Origin: Dimorphilus gyrociliatus
Taxonomy: Eukaryota > Annelida > Polychaeta > Dinophilidae
Direction of reading: 5' to 3'
NCBI GenBank assembly: GCA_904063045.1
Contig: CAJFCJ010000007.1
Span: 2,983,404 to 3,047,403, forward strand
Length of the DNA: 64,000 nt
Shown: one piece after another, positions 52,515 through 63,869 of the stretch
Layout of the letters: every line of letters begins with the position of its first letter
How positions within the stretch are numbered: position 1 is the first letter of the stretch
Position numbers and translations under genes: made by a program
Notes under the pieces: model-generated
Seen by the model: only the letters and a program-made list of their open reading frames with translations
Told to the model about the DNA's origin: nothing
Databases searched by the model: none

Positions 52515-52520
52515 AATAAA
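52515..52520 (+). terminator. Polyadenylation signal of KNDC1
   Basis: AATAAA seven bases after the stop codon (52506-52508). Further AATAAT variants follow to about 52680. The convergent DCAF11 stop is at 52862, leaving about 350 bp of AT-rich sequence without a gene. Confidence 0.4.
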
Positions 52521-52861
52521 AAATAAGAAAAATTGAATGATATTTTTTTACTATTTGTTTGTTTATTTGTTTTTATTTTGTCTAATTAAGTATTTCCATT
52601 AAAAAGTTGTATTTTTTCTTAATTAAGTTGTTTTTCTCTTTAAATATTTGTTAATGATGATAATAATGACAATAATAATAATATTTTATGAAAAAAATGA
52701 TTCGATTCTTTTTGTCTATCAATTTTCTCATTCATTATAATTTCTCTTAAGGAACACAACTAAAAGTTCTTTGTACGCATTAATATATCCTTCTTTTTTT
52801 TCTCATACGCCAATTATGGGGGCAGTTAGTAAAATCTAACACAAATTATCTTCAATAGTCT

Positions 52862-55300
52862 TTAATAAACCAATATTGGTCTGTTTTTAGGTTCGGTTGT
52901 TGATTTTAAGATATAACCTATTGCTTTATCTTCGTTTTTATCCTGAGTTTTAAGCCGTTTTACGTCGAATTCTGCAAAGTCTTTATAACTCCAATCGCCA
53001 ACGGTATTATCCCACTATTTGTAATGTATCTTAATTAGATTTGCATAAAATATATAATGATTTTATTTTAGCTTACCGATGATGTTATTATTCGATTAAG
53101 CGATGGATGCCAAAAAGCATCCCGAACGACGTCTTTGTGACCACGTAGGTAACGTAGAATCTCTCCAGTTAGTACGTCATATACTAATAATCAAAATAGA
53201 AACTTGAAATAAAGCAAATGTAAAGCTAATTGTAATGAATATACTGCATAGAGATCCATCCGCGGAACCAGTATAGATATATCTCTGTCCAGTTGAATAA
53301 CTTGGCGAAAAACGGCATCTCATTAAAGTATTTAGCACTTGATGTCCTCTATAAGTCATAACGCACTTGTCTCCCTTTAGTGCTGTTAATCCTCTCTTCA
53401 CTTTATAAAAAGAAGCAAACTATATAGTTTATAATTAGTAATATTAAATAAATAAATATTTTACATGGTCGAGGAACAGCTTGCCACCTGTAATCCCAAT
53501 TATTCTGATTTAGGCACGCTGCTGTTTCCTATTGAATGAGAATTAATTAATTAATCTAGATTATATATAATATATACTGAAAAACTTACTTCTATCGAAG
53601 AACTTGGAGAAAATTTTCGAATGTCCCAAAGTTTAATTGTTTGATCTTTAGAATTAGAAATTAGATAGCGCGCATCACCCTATGCAAATACATACAATAT
53701 GATTATACGGGTATAGAGGATTGGATATAGTTTAACAATTAATGAAAACATGCTTTGGTTAAAATGTAATTCTTGGAAAGAAATCTCCAAGATCCTCTTA
53801 CCTTTGAATCAATATAAGTAATTCCATCGTGATGACCTGCGAAAAGGCCAACAGGAGCTGGATTACTTTCTTTCAAGGTTCGTCTGTCCCAGACTTTAAC
53901 TAGGCCATCGTCGCCTCCTGTGTATAATATATGACAGCTTTCATCGGCAAACATTACCGCATTTACATCATCGCTATGAGATTGAAGCTTAAAACGAACA
54001 AGTAAAGAAGAGTTATCATTTCAGAAAAGACAGATAACTTTCCATACTTACAGCTAAATATCTCTTCTGGGCTTCAATATCATAAGCGTAGACATAACCC
54101 GAATTACACCTAAATTCCAGGAACAACAGTCAATAAACACCTTATAGCCTATTCAAAAAATATGTACAAACCCGCATAGGATTTGAGAATTAGACTTTGA
54201 AAATTTCAAAGAAAATATGCAAAAGTGACTATAATAATTTTCAGAATTGACTGGCATGGCTACATGACTACCATTATCTAAATCAACCATATGAATATAG
54301 GCTGACCAACTGGAATATATAACCCTTGATCCGTCACCCGCAAAATCAACATCAACAATGCTCCAACCAACATCCTTAGCCGTTATAGTATCATAATAAT
54401 CAAAGTTCCCTCGCCTAACTTTGTAAAGCCGAATCTTTCGATCCTGACTGGCAGTTAAAAGAGTTTCGCCATCTGCTGAACAAATTCCACAAAATACTTT
54501 CGATCCAACATCCGAAATAATATCCATATAGCACGGTAATCGCAAATGTCGCATATGAGTCATATGATTTCGGTTTAAGTTTAGTCTACCTAGTTGGACC
54601 TAACAATAGGGGATATATTTGAAAAACTACTTTAAAATTATTATACCCTTTGTTACCTGGTGAATCAAATGAGGAATTTGTGACCAATTTTTCCGATCAG
54701 ACGGTGATATGACTGCTCTTATTGTTCTCCCAAAATCGGATTCCTTATATTAAAGATAGGAAATACAACTTAATCATAATTAACCTCTATACGAATTATT
54801 TTAATACTTTACCTGAGTCGTGTGAAGGCTACTTTGTCGCTCTGTAACAAAAAGGAAAAGACATTAAATAGATTTCTAATCTGCTTAGCTATCTCCTATA
54901 TTAATCTGTTATTCTCACAACTCACTCTTCTGTTTGAAAGGCACATCAGGATGCTGGTATCTTTTATCTTTCTTTAGGATTCGATCATATTTCGTTAACA
55001 ATTCTTTTGTCGAATGTTCAAGGCAGCGTAATTCGTAGTATCGACTAGTATAATTGGTAAAGAATTGAAAAAATATGATATAAGTTTGCACTAAGATTTC
55101 TTACAGGTCGGGGATTTTTTCTGTTTTATGTTTAGATAGTGATTTTGCATCGTTTAATTCTATGTCCTCTTCTGCAGACGAATCGCTTGATGAATCTGAC
55201 TGTAATATTACATTTCTAAGTATTTTTCGTAAAATTATAATTGTATACATACGCATGTCTTCATTGAAGTGAGAAACTCTTGAAATGTTGGTCTTAGCAT
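52862..55300 (-). CDS. DCAF11: DCAF11 (WDR23): WD40 substrate receptor of CUL4-DDB1 ubiquitin ligase
   Basis: About ten short exons. WD40 segments match DCAF11: VFCGICSADGETLLTASQDR with RLYKVRRGNFDYY (about 54510-54400), DVGWSIVDVDFAGDGSR and YSSWSAYIHM (about 54385-54280), ILYTGGDDGLVKVWDRR (about 53930-53880), FAGHHDGITYIDSKG, NSKDQTIKLWDIRKF (about 53655-53610), NNWDYRWQAVPR (about 53500), MTYRGHQVLNTLMRCRFSP with IYTGSADGSL (about 53360-53260), and VYDVLTGEILRYLRGH. Two WDxR motifs (VWDRR, LWDIR) fit DDB1 binding. The gene ends RPILVY with the stop at 52862. The first ATG I can place in frame is 55300 (MLRPTFQEFLTSMKTC, then an acidic Ser-rich exon). Open frame continues upstream of it, so the true start is uncertain. 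In known animals DCAF11 targets the NRF2/SKN-1 stress factor. Confidence 0.9.
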
Positions 55301-56013
55301 CCTTTTTTGATTAGAGAATCGATTAAGTAGATCTATTATTTTAGTCTCCTGAAAGATTAGCTTAGATGATCATTATTTGTCATTAAACTATTAAATTCTT
55401 TCGCAATTTACAGCTGTTTATTTACTAGTGGAAAAACGTTCAGCAGGGTTTAGAACGGTTAGCACAACAGATCGGTCACGTACTGTATGGCTGATTTCAG
55501 ATCGTTGATTGGTTAATGTATATTGTCAATTCATTGGCGGGAAATACAAATCTAGTAAATATGATTGCAAGTCTCAACTTTACAAGAAAAACCAAGATTT
55601 TTTTACTGCAAAATATATTTATTAAATTCAGTATGAATTATTAATTAATTTTAATTGATTTGATTAAATCACAACATAAATCTGTTTAAGCTCGTTGCCA
55701 GTACCAACTGAAAAGTTTATTTTATGGGTCAAAACAAAGTTATTATCATATAAATTGTGTCAAACACGTATGAGTTATATTTTTAAGTATTACTGATAAT
55801 AAGTAATCATCTTAACTTTAACATCATAAGAAATACATAAACAAAAAATGGATTATAAAATTAGCCACCTCTCGTTCCGTTTTAAGTAATACCCTGTCTA
55901 AAAAACACAAATAGCAGAGTGAGTCATTCATTTAAATTTACAGAACAAAAAATATTGTTTATGTGAACTTTAGATGTCTATAGGCAAATTGTCAGAAAAA
56001 GGAGACAATATCT
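55301..56013. other. Intergenic region between DCAF11 and FAM210B
   Basis: About 0.7 kb. The part next to DCAF11 may include its 5' UTR or an upstream exon (open frame up to an acceptor-like CAG near 55350). The rest is AT-rich 3' sequence of FAM210B. Nothing else is recognised. Confidence 0.4.
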
Positions 56014-56868
56014 TTAAGATTTCTTTACAGGTGGTTTCAAAATATTTCTTGCTCGTAATGATTTTACAATAAAGGGTGCACAAGTAAGTGTGATACCAAT
56101 TCTTACAGGCGCAAACAGCTTATGAATAGAATAAGCGACAACGAATGTACTAGCTCCGGCTAGTACCCCAGACTCCAGTAGCTTTTCCTTAAAGCCTAGT
56201 GCTTGGAGAGCGCTTTCGACTGGAACACCTAAAGAAACTAAACTGTAAAAACCCCCCAATGAAACTAATGCGATGCCAATATGGAATACTACCACTGTTG
56301 AACCATAATCTCGTACAGCCATCTTCAATTTTTGGCCGGAGGATAGTGCTTCCTTTTGTTCCGGTGGCGAAGGGGATGATGGTGGTGAAGCCGAAGTTGA
56401 AAAATTCTTAGATGGATGTGTACTCTGAATCTTATTGTACATGAATTTCTCTCGTTGATGAGATCCTCCACCTGGCATATTTAGATGTGTCGGATTGCCT
56501 TTTTGAGAACTACAAAATGGTTCCGGTACGTTACTTTGCATAGTTGAATACAAGTTAACATTTGATTGCGATCGATAAGCCGAAGTATAACTACTGTCAT
56601 CTGATTCGTTGTTTTTTTGCTCTTGAATTCCTTGCTGAGCCTGATGATCAACTGATTGTCCACTTAGTTCTCTTGTTTTTGAGCTAAGAAATTCCATCTC
56701 TCCATGCTCTTGTCCTTGGAACCCTTCAACAACAAAAGGTTTCGAAATGGGCAACCCTTCGTCATTTGAAGACTTCCAAGATTTAGGTACGAATATTAAC
56801 TTCGATGTGCATCTTTCAGCAAGAAGTTTGTTGCCCGAGCGGGCCAAAATATAGCGAACGGAGAGCAT
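56014..56868 (-). CDS. FAM210B: FAM210B-like mitochondrial membrane protein (DUF1279)
   Basis: One uninterrupted exon. From ATG 56868 it gives 284 residues, beginning MLSVRYILARSGNKLLAERC, a basic amphipathic start that fits a mitochondrial presequence. A long low-complexity linker follows. The C-terminal DUF1279 domain (AVRDYGSTVVVFHIGIALVS, STFVVAYSIHKLFAPVRIGI, NILKPP near the end) is clearly of FAM210B type, with two hydrophobic helices. FAM210B is a mitochondrial inner or outer membrane protein linked to iron and haem metabolism in vertebrates. The frame stays open upstream without an ATG and includes RQFYSTAPAHNN, so an extra 5' exon joining there is possible. The C-terminal family call is strong; the start is moderate. 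Confidence 0.85.
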   Translation of the reverse strand: MLSVRYILARSGNKLLAERCTSKLIFVPKSWKSSNDEGLPISKPFVVEGFQGQEHGEMEFLSSKTRELSGQSVDHQAQQGIQEQKNNESDDSSYTSAYRSQSNVNLYSTMQSNVPEPFCSSQKGNPTHLNMPGGGSHQREKFMYNKIQSTHPSKNFSTSASPPSSPSPPEQKEALSSGQKLKMAVRDYGSTVVVFHIGIALVSLGGFYSLVSLGVPVESALQALGFKEKLLESGVLAGASTFVVAYSIHKLFAPVRIGITLTCAPFIVKSLRARNILKPPVKKS

Positions 56869-57259
56869 ATCGAACCAAAACACCGCCAACTGGTACAAAA
56901 ATCGAAAATTGTTATGCGCAGGCGCGGTACTGTAAAACTGTCTCGTGGTGAGCACTCGCCAGAAGATGTCGTTACTTTCGATACGGGATTTGTCGGCGAA
57001 AAATTGCTCAAATGAGCTGCTTTTGTGTATTCAATATGATAAATCTAAACTCGTATGAGCCTTGCAAAAACAAGCTCGACAAACCCCAGTCAAATACATA
57101 ATATTTGAATGTTTTTTTTAAATTCAACAAACAAGTGTAGGCCTAAGTCTAAAAGAGTATAGGTCATGCACGTTTTGACATTGCCAATTGTTTACGGCAA
57201 CATAAACACGTTACTTTATTTAGGAGCAACTAACAAATTCACTATTATAAAACTAATAG
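56869..57259. other. Region between FAM210B and ASL
   Basis: It contains the probable 5' UTR or an unresolved upstream exon of FAM210B (56869 to about 57010). TTTATT at 57215-57220 is AATAAA on the minus strand, about 40 bp after the ASL stop. Confidence 0.5.
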
Positions 57260-59285
57260 CTAGATTTCCTTGTCGGCTAACCACTGCTTTACATTCTTTA
57301 TCTGTTCTTCAACTGACTTTAGACTAGTACCACCGTAGCTTGTATATTGCTCTACAGATTGCTCATAGTTCCAAACCTTTAATACGGTTTCGTCGAAATT
57401 TTGGCTGTAAAAATATAATAAATGAGATAATATATAATATATCCATTATACGAGTCTAAGTATTTACTTAATTCCTTGAAAGTCAGACAACGTCAATTCA
57501 CTCAACAAAACTTTCTTCTTCTCAGCTAACGCAACACATTTGCCAGCCATTTCATGAGCTTCTCTGAACGGAACGCCTTTGCGAACTAAAAAATATGCTA
57601 AATCGGTTGCAAGCATATCAGCACTCAGTGCTTTAGTACAAGAATCTTCATTCACCTAAGGATATTGAAATAATATATGCATACAGATGTATATACTGTA
57701 TATATTCATAGTATATGTACCGTTAGTGTGTGTAAAACTGCTCCACTTATTTTAATAACCGATTGCATAATACCAAAAGCTTCAAAAATACTTTGCTTGT
57801 CCTCTTGTAAATCTTTATTGTAAGTCATTGGTAAGCCTTTAACTATGCAGCTCATACTTGTTAACTGAAATTGCAATATTGCATTTAAAGTTATTTAAAT
57901 TTTTCGTCTTATTAAAACTTACTAAACCATAAACACGACCAGCTTTTCCTCGAATCAATTCTAACGAATCAGCATTCTTCTTTTGAGGCATAAGACTGCT
58001 ACCAGTACTAAAAACAAAATAACAATAAGCAATTGAACTAAATAGTTAGAAGTAAGTAAATCATTACCTATAGGTATCTGATAATGTTACAAAAGAAAAT
58101 TCCTTTGAGGAGTATATAATTAAATCCTCGGCCCATCGACTTAGATGCAGAGAGGTCATACTCGCCCATTGTAAAAATTCAACTAATCAAACAAGAAGTT
58201 GTTAAAAGAGGATATTGAATAACAGAGTTTTTTAATGATTTGGGAAGACTTACGAATAGCATCTCTACTACCAACTGTATCCAAACTGTTATCGCTAACA
58301 GTTTCAAATCCTAATTCCTTCGCCAAGAATGCTCTGTCAACACCGAAAGGATTACCAGCAAGAGCTCCGCTAAAATTTTTATGAAATTAAACAAGAGTGA
58401 TCCTTTGTAAGGTAAATTTTACTTACCAGCCCAGAGGGAGAACATTTACTCTTTTCCTTACTTCAAATAGTCTTTCTAAATCTCTTTTCAATTGAAAAAC
58501 GTAACTGTGAAAGGAAGATTGTGCGTTGACAAATTGCTAACAATTTGAAAAGATTAATTTATCAAACCATAGAATCCAATGACTCCATCGAATCGGCTGG
58601 GCTCTTTGTAGATGTGTATAGCCGGGGAATATAATATTTTTATCTTTCTCTGCTCTTTTAAGAAAAAATTTAATACATGTTGTAAGCTCTTGAGATAAAG
58701 TATCGATTGCATCTCGAAGCCATAGACATGTATCTGTCATTGTTTGATCATTTCTACTTCTTCCAGTATGGAGTTTTCCTGCTACGGCACCAATTAACTC
58801 TTTTAGCCTTCTTTCATTGGCGGTATGAATATCTTCATCTCCACTTTTAATTTCAAAAGTATTATTGCTCCATTCTTCTCCTACCTTTTATAAAATATCA
58901 TGAGTAGAACTGTGATATTTTTAAAGGTTTTATTTTACCTTATCTAACCCGTTTACCAAGAGTTCACATTCATTTTCAGTGATCAAGCCGGTTTTTGCAA
59001 GTGATTTTGCGTAGGCTTTACTTCCCTATTTTATCAATTCTTATCAGAGAGTAAAAAACGGTTAAGATAAATTTACTTTCAAATCAACTTTCCATAAGGT
59101 CTTATCGTAATGAATAGAGTCGTTTAGAGCTCTCATAATTTCATCAGGTTCGCCGTCAAACCTACCTCCCCAAAGTCGGTGTTCTTCGTTCTGTTGAAAT
59201 TGATAAGAATAGTAAAGAAATTAAAAGATATCAAAGAATAAGCAAAAAGGTATCTTCTCTAGATTAGAAATACCAACTTTTCCAT
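57260..59285 (-). CDS. ASL: Argininosuccinate lyase
   Basis: The start ATG at 59285 gives MEKL, joined in phase 0 to [20 protein letters not shown]. About ten exons follow. Signatures in order: [18 protein letters not shown] and [12 protein letters not shown] (about 58880-58750), [18 protein letters not shown] (about 58640-58580), [11 protein letters not shown] with [43 protein letters not shown], the mobile catalytic loop [12 protein letters not shown] (about 58000-57975), [14 protein letters not shown], and [20 protein letters not shown]. It ends WLADKEI. The enzyme splits argininosuccinate into arginine and fumarate in the cytosol, in arginine synthesis or the urea cycle. All key residues visible are conserved, and the length is close to other animal ASLs (about 460). 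Confidence 0.96.
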
Positions 59286-59619
59286 TCATTTCCTGTAGTT
59301 AAGAGTGCAATTCAACTTCTCAACTACTTTTACCATGAACACGTGCAATATTTCGTCATATCCGGTTAGTTACTGCGCCACCTTTTGTTAGATTATGTTA
59401 GACGCCTCTCTTTTTTATAATAGTTATACCGACACAATTGGCCTTAAGACTGTAGTTCTTGGAAACGATTTATCACCAAGATTATATATTATATTTAAAT
59501 ACTGTATAGTGTAGAAAATTGGAATTTGACGTCATTTTGCATATACGAAATTATTTATGTAACAGATATATAATTCAAATGCTGAGTAAAATTTAATAAA
59601 AACAGGTTTTTTGATAGAA

Positions 59620-59625
59620 TTTATT
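59620..59625 (-). terminator. Polyadenylation signal of EIF1A
   Basis: TTTATT on the plus strand is AATAAA on the minus strand, about 100 bp after the EIF1A stop. The remaining stretch to the ASL start (59285) would contain the ASL promoter. Confidence 0.5.
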
Positions 59626-59726
59626 TCCTATGACTAAACATGAAGGGTTGTGGTAAAAATTTAAAATTAATTATGAGTCCAAAAAAAAGGATGAGTTTTT
59701 AAAACAAATAATTAATTCGGTCCTTC

Positions 59727-60353
59727 TTAGATCTGCAAAAGTAATGGCTTTAGTTTGAGTGTCATTTCATATTTTTAGATAATTTACCTGATCGATTTCA
59801 TCGACTTCGTCCTCAGAGGAGTAATTGTCAAATTGTACTAGTTCTTCCTCCTGTTCTCCTTCCTCAATTCTGACATTTTCAGGTATTTCTCCGTAGTTAC
59901 GTAAATTCCTAGCTTCATCAGCTGTATACTTCATAATTACGTCGGCTTTTGTATCTTGATAGTCCCGTAAACCAACCAAAATAATGTCTGATTGATTTAT
60001 CCATACCTAAAATCATTATGCAATATTATGAAAATCCCATGCTTTTGCAGCTAACATACTTTTTTCCGTAATTTTCCTCGAATGTGGCAAAGTCGCTTTA
60101 TTCCATCAAAACAAAATGCCTCAAGTCTGCCGTTTCCCAACATTTTAGTTACTTGCGCGTATTCCTGACCATCTTCCTTGAAAATCAGTTCTCGCTTTTC
60201 ATTCTCATTTTCATTCTTTCCCCTCCTCCGATTTTTACCTCCCTTTCCTAAAAAAATACATTTATTATTACTAAAACGAATGGGTTGTTAAGATAAAAAT
60301 ATCTCCTTTGTAAATACTATAATTTCAGGATAATAACCTTTATTTTTTGGCAT
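59727..60353 (-). CDS. EIF1A: Translation initiation factor eIF1A
   Basis: Four exons. The start ATG at 60353 gives MPKNK; the next exon gives [20 protein letters not shown] and [20 protein letters not shown] with [12 protein letters not shown]. The third gives [18 protein letters not shown] and [19 protein letters not shown] followed by an acidic tail. The last exon adds only one codon and the stop (DEIDQ, then I). This is the conserved OB-fold factor that promotes scanning and start selection on the 40S ribosome. The basic N-tail and acidic C-tail are both present. The split that leaves one codon in the last exon is unusual but in frame. Head-to-head with PPCDC. Confidence 0.96.
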
Positions 60354-60986
60354 GCTTGTTAGATCTCGAATACGATATGGAGATATTAATTTTTAATCGA
60401 TTTTGTTATGAAACTAAAGAGATCGAATCGATTACAAAATCGCTTTCTTATTCGATTGACCAATGAACGGAAGTAAAATCGCCATTTTATATCATTCCTC
60501 ACCCACTCTCTTCTACATGCTGTGCATGAAAACAGACCTCAAAAATTACAAAATTTATAGGTTATGAAGAGTAAAATTTTATTTTGAAATAATAGGAAAA
60601 ATGGATAATTTTTACGAAACTATTTGTTTAGGGTTTCCTGTTGGAGCTCTACAATATGACTCAATAATTTTTTTACGCATCAAGGTTCTTAACAAGCGAC
60701 ACAATATTGCAGTATTAATTTAGGCAATATAGGACATAATTCAATTTATTAATTCACTTTTTAGAAAATATCGTTCTGAAATAAATCGTATTTTATTTTG
60801 TAGAAAATTCAAAAGTTTTCGAAAATACATTTCTGAAATTGATTTAAAAAGAGCTTTAAATAACATTTAAGTAATAGATTACAATGTGTAATATAAGTAT
60901 ATAATACAAAGATTTATTTGAATACTTAAGCGGTATCCCTAATTAGTTGTTTCTAATTATTATAGATAATCCAAAATAGCAAACAG
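60354..60986. promoter_or_regulatory. Candidate bidirectional promoter region EIF1A/PPCDC
   Basis: About 630 bp separates two divergent start codons. No gene lies inside. A pyrimidine-rich patch (about 60497-60515, TCCTCACCCACTCTCTTC-like) lies near the EIF1A side. The 5' UTRs must be here. Shared promoter use is inferred from the arrangement only. Confidence 0.4.
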
Positions 60987-61797
60987 ATGGAAAGTGACCC
61001 TTCGCAAAAGCATATTCTAGTTGCTTTTACGGGTAGTGTAGCAACTATTAAAGCTGAGGAACTTGTTGAAAAATTACTGGAGATTGGAAATGTAAATTAT
61101 AAATTAACTAAGCTATTCTATAAGTTTAATACGTTTTTCAGACAGAAGTACAAGTAATCTGTACAGAACGTTCAAAACATTTTGTAAATACTGACCGTAT
61201 ACGTGTACCTGTATTCGATGATAACTTGGAATGGACAGTAAGCAATTAAGTGCTTTTGCACAACAAATTATAATTGCTCATTTATTTTATAGACTTGGAA
61301 AAACCGAGGAGATCCGGTTCTTCATATAGAACTTAGAAAGTGGGCAGATTTATTACTTATAGCTCCTATCGATGCCAATACACTTGCTAAAATTAGTAAT
61401 GGATTATCTGATAATCTAGTGGTAAGTAAAAAGCTATTTATTACATTGTTCTATTGCATTATTTATATAAATGATTTTATCTTGAAAAAAAAACAAGACC
61501 TGCGTCGCCAGAGCTTGGGATTTTACAAAACCATTTCTCTTTGCACCAGCAATGAATACTGCAATGTGGAAACATCCTATAACATCAGTTCACGTTAATA
61601 CTTTAAAATCGTGGGGATTTCAAGAAATTCCTGTAACATGTAAAAAGCTTATGTGCGGCGATACAGGTAAAAAAGAATTCACTAAAACACAATACAATTA
61701 GGTTTAAACAAGAATATTAAATTTTATTACAGGAGCAGGAGCAATGGCATCTATTGATGATATTGTCAAAATTGTTCGCGAACGTTTATTTAATTAG
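60987..61797 (+). CDS. PPCDC: Phosphopantothenoylcysteine decarboxylase
   Basis: Exons 60987-61091, 61142-61237, 61293-61421, 61498-61666 and 61733-61797 total 564 nt (187 residues) in frame. It is an HFCD-fold flavoprotein: the opening HILVAFTGSVATIKA binds FMN. HIELRKWADLLLIAPIDANT carries the catalytic His region, PAMNTAMW is the PxMNxxMW substrate motif, and LMCGDTGAGAM has the redox Cys of the flexible lid. It makes 4'-phosphopantetheine from phosphopantothenoylcysteine, the third step from pantothenate to coenzyme A. The length matches other eukaryotic PPCDCs. AATAAA follows at 62025-62030. Confidence 0.95.
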
Positions 61798-62024
61798 AAT
61801 GTTGCGTTTGTTTCGTTGTTTTACTATCAGAAAAAAAATATATCTTGTTTTTTTAAAAAAAAAATAGAAGGGGAGAAATATATTTGATTATTCACTAACA
61901 AAACACCAGATACGTCTATAGTATTATAATTATATTTGTTTAAAAGACAATTGTTTAGATAATTATAGCAAAAAAGAAAAATAAGACACTCGAAAGAAGA
62001 AAACAAGAAATTTAGCCTATTTGA

Positions 62025-62030
62025 AATAAA
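62025..62030 (+). terminator. Polyadenylation signal of PPCDC
   Basis: AATAAA about 230 bp after the PPCDC stop and 137 bp before the next ATG. The genes are therefore tightly spaced on the same strand. Confidence 0.45.
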
Positions 62031-62166
62031 CATTAACAGTTCCAAAATTAGAGCTTTTGTAGTTTTATATATTTAGGGTGATATGTATTAAAGAGTTATA
62101 TTGATATTTTCCTTAGTTATCGGCCTAGTTTTGAAATTTAACAATGTTGATTTTATTATTAACATC

Positions 62167-63452
62167 ATGAAAATAACAATTTCTTCATTTTATGGCTTAA
62201 AGCGATATGTTAAGTGCATTCTAGTTCTAACAATATCGGTATTCTGTGTTATTATATCCTATTGGTACGGAGGTGGAGATTGCTCAGCATCTTCGAAATT
62301 GATAGATGAACTGGTAAATTGACTGAATACTCTTGCAACATGAAGTATAAAAATTAAAAATATCCTTTCCAGTGTCTACAATATAACGAAAAGCATGTAA
62401 TAGGTGAACTCTGTGCTAACATCTGTGAACCGGATTTCATTCCAAACTCATGTATAAGTTCGTACAATGGTCAGTAATTTTTTAAATTTACAATATAAAC
62501 TGATATATAATCATTTTTCCCAACAGATAAGACTATCATCTTCGGTCAAATTGATGGAAATGATATAGTTATCAAGAAAAAACCTCTACAATTCGAAATA
62601 GATCTAAATGTTGCAAATAGTAAAGATTTTAATAAAATAATAAGCGAATCAACTCTAATAAATCATAACATCAATCTTAGTGAAAACGTAGATATTTCTG
62701 AAGCTTTGATAAGCAACTGTAAATCACAAAATAATGAAAAGAGCTGCAAGAAGATAGCATGGACGTTACACTATCAAACAGAGTATAGCCTAATGAAATT
62801 GTTACCTAATCAATTTTTTCCAATTATTTATAATAATTGCGGAAGTTTTTATTGTGTTGAAAAGACTTTTCTACCTTTCTATATAAATACTAGTTTGAAA
62901 TCAATGGTAAAGCTATTCTTGTATCATAAGTTGTCGAGGACTGAGCATGTTGAACGTTTAAAAATAGCTTATCAATTTCTAGAAATGGTCTCTTACTTTA
63001 AAAGTAATTTTACGGAAGAATTGCATATTTGTGATATAAAATTTGATAATTTTGGATTAGTTTACAAAAATAATAGAGATATTCAGTTAAAAGTAATTGA
63101 TTTGGATTCGGCCTTCTTGTCAACAAAACTATACGATACATTTGAAATGATTAATTGCTCGGATAATGGTCAGTGTAAGTTATTCGACTGTTTAGGTTAT
63201 TGTGACAAACAGGCTGGAAATTGTAAAAGGATAAGAAGAAATGATAATTTACAAGTTATATGTCTCAAAATTTTTCTTTCTCACTTTACTAACCTATTTT
63301 CGGGTTTATTAAGTATTAACAAAAAGGATATGGAAGATCTGATAAAAATTATAAACGTTTGTTCTAAATCAATGACCGCTTTCAACAAACTACATCAGTT
63401 AAAAAATTCCATTACAAATGTACTGCATAAATTGGAACATGAAACCAGTTAG
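62167..63452 (+). CDS. DIPK1/FAM69-type divergent protein kinase-like, type II membrane protein
   Basis: Exons 62167-62313, 62373-62469 and 62527-63452 give 389 residues in frame. A short basic cytoplasmic start is followed by one membrane anchor (CILVLTISVFCVIISYWYGG). A Cys-rich luminal part (CLQYNEKH, LCANICEPDFIPNSC) precedes the kinase-like core: HICDIKFDNFGLVYKNN and LKVIDLDSAFLS correspond to the catalytic and DxD/DFG-like loops, followed by the Cys-rich DIPK1 signature CSDNGQCKLFDCLGYCD. FAM69/DIPK1 proteins are ER-resident, Cys-rich relatives of secretory-pathway kinases. Whether this one is active is unknown; the HRD-type Asp is present in the CDIKFDN motif. An open frame extends upstream to 62101 without an ATG. 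A specific paralogue (A, B or C) cannot be assigned. Confidence 0.85.
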
Positions 63453-63466
63453 CGAATCCCAAGAGA

Positions 63467-63472
63467 AATAAA
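63467..63472 (+). terminator. Polyadenylation signal of the DIPK1-like gene
   Basis: AATAAA 15 bases after the stop codon, so the 3' UTR would be very short if this signal is used. A further AATAAA is at about 63708-63713. Confidence 0.45.
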
Positions 63473-63869
63473 CTTTCGTTTTTGTTTGTTTCTTATCTTT
63501 CCTTCCAAAAAAATTTTTTTAATTATGTTTCTTTTTTTCTAAGTAAATGAGAAACGAAAAAAAAATGATAATTTACGACTTTAGTTTCCGATATTTTGTA
63601 ACAGATTAACTAGATAGTTTTAAACTTAAATTTTTATTTTGTTAGAGTACCAACGACGTTTATTAGACGTCTGAATTACGAACAATGTACAATACAATAT
63701 TCTGTAAAATAAACATTAATGGCACGGAATAAAAATCAAATTAATTTATCTCTTTAACAGATGCATTCTAGTCCAATTTTTAGTACAAAATTGTTCTTTA
63801 ATTTTAAAGATTCGTAAAAAAAAATAGAGAAAAATCGGTGAAAAATATTTGGAAACTGTAAAATAAATG
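63473..63869. other. Intergenic tail-to-tail region
   Basis: AT-rich 3' sequence between convergent genes. TTTATT near 63658 would be AATAAA on the minus strand for the partial gene that begins off-window. Nothing else is recognised. Confidence 0.4.
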
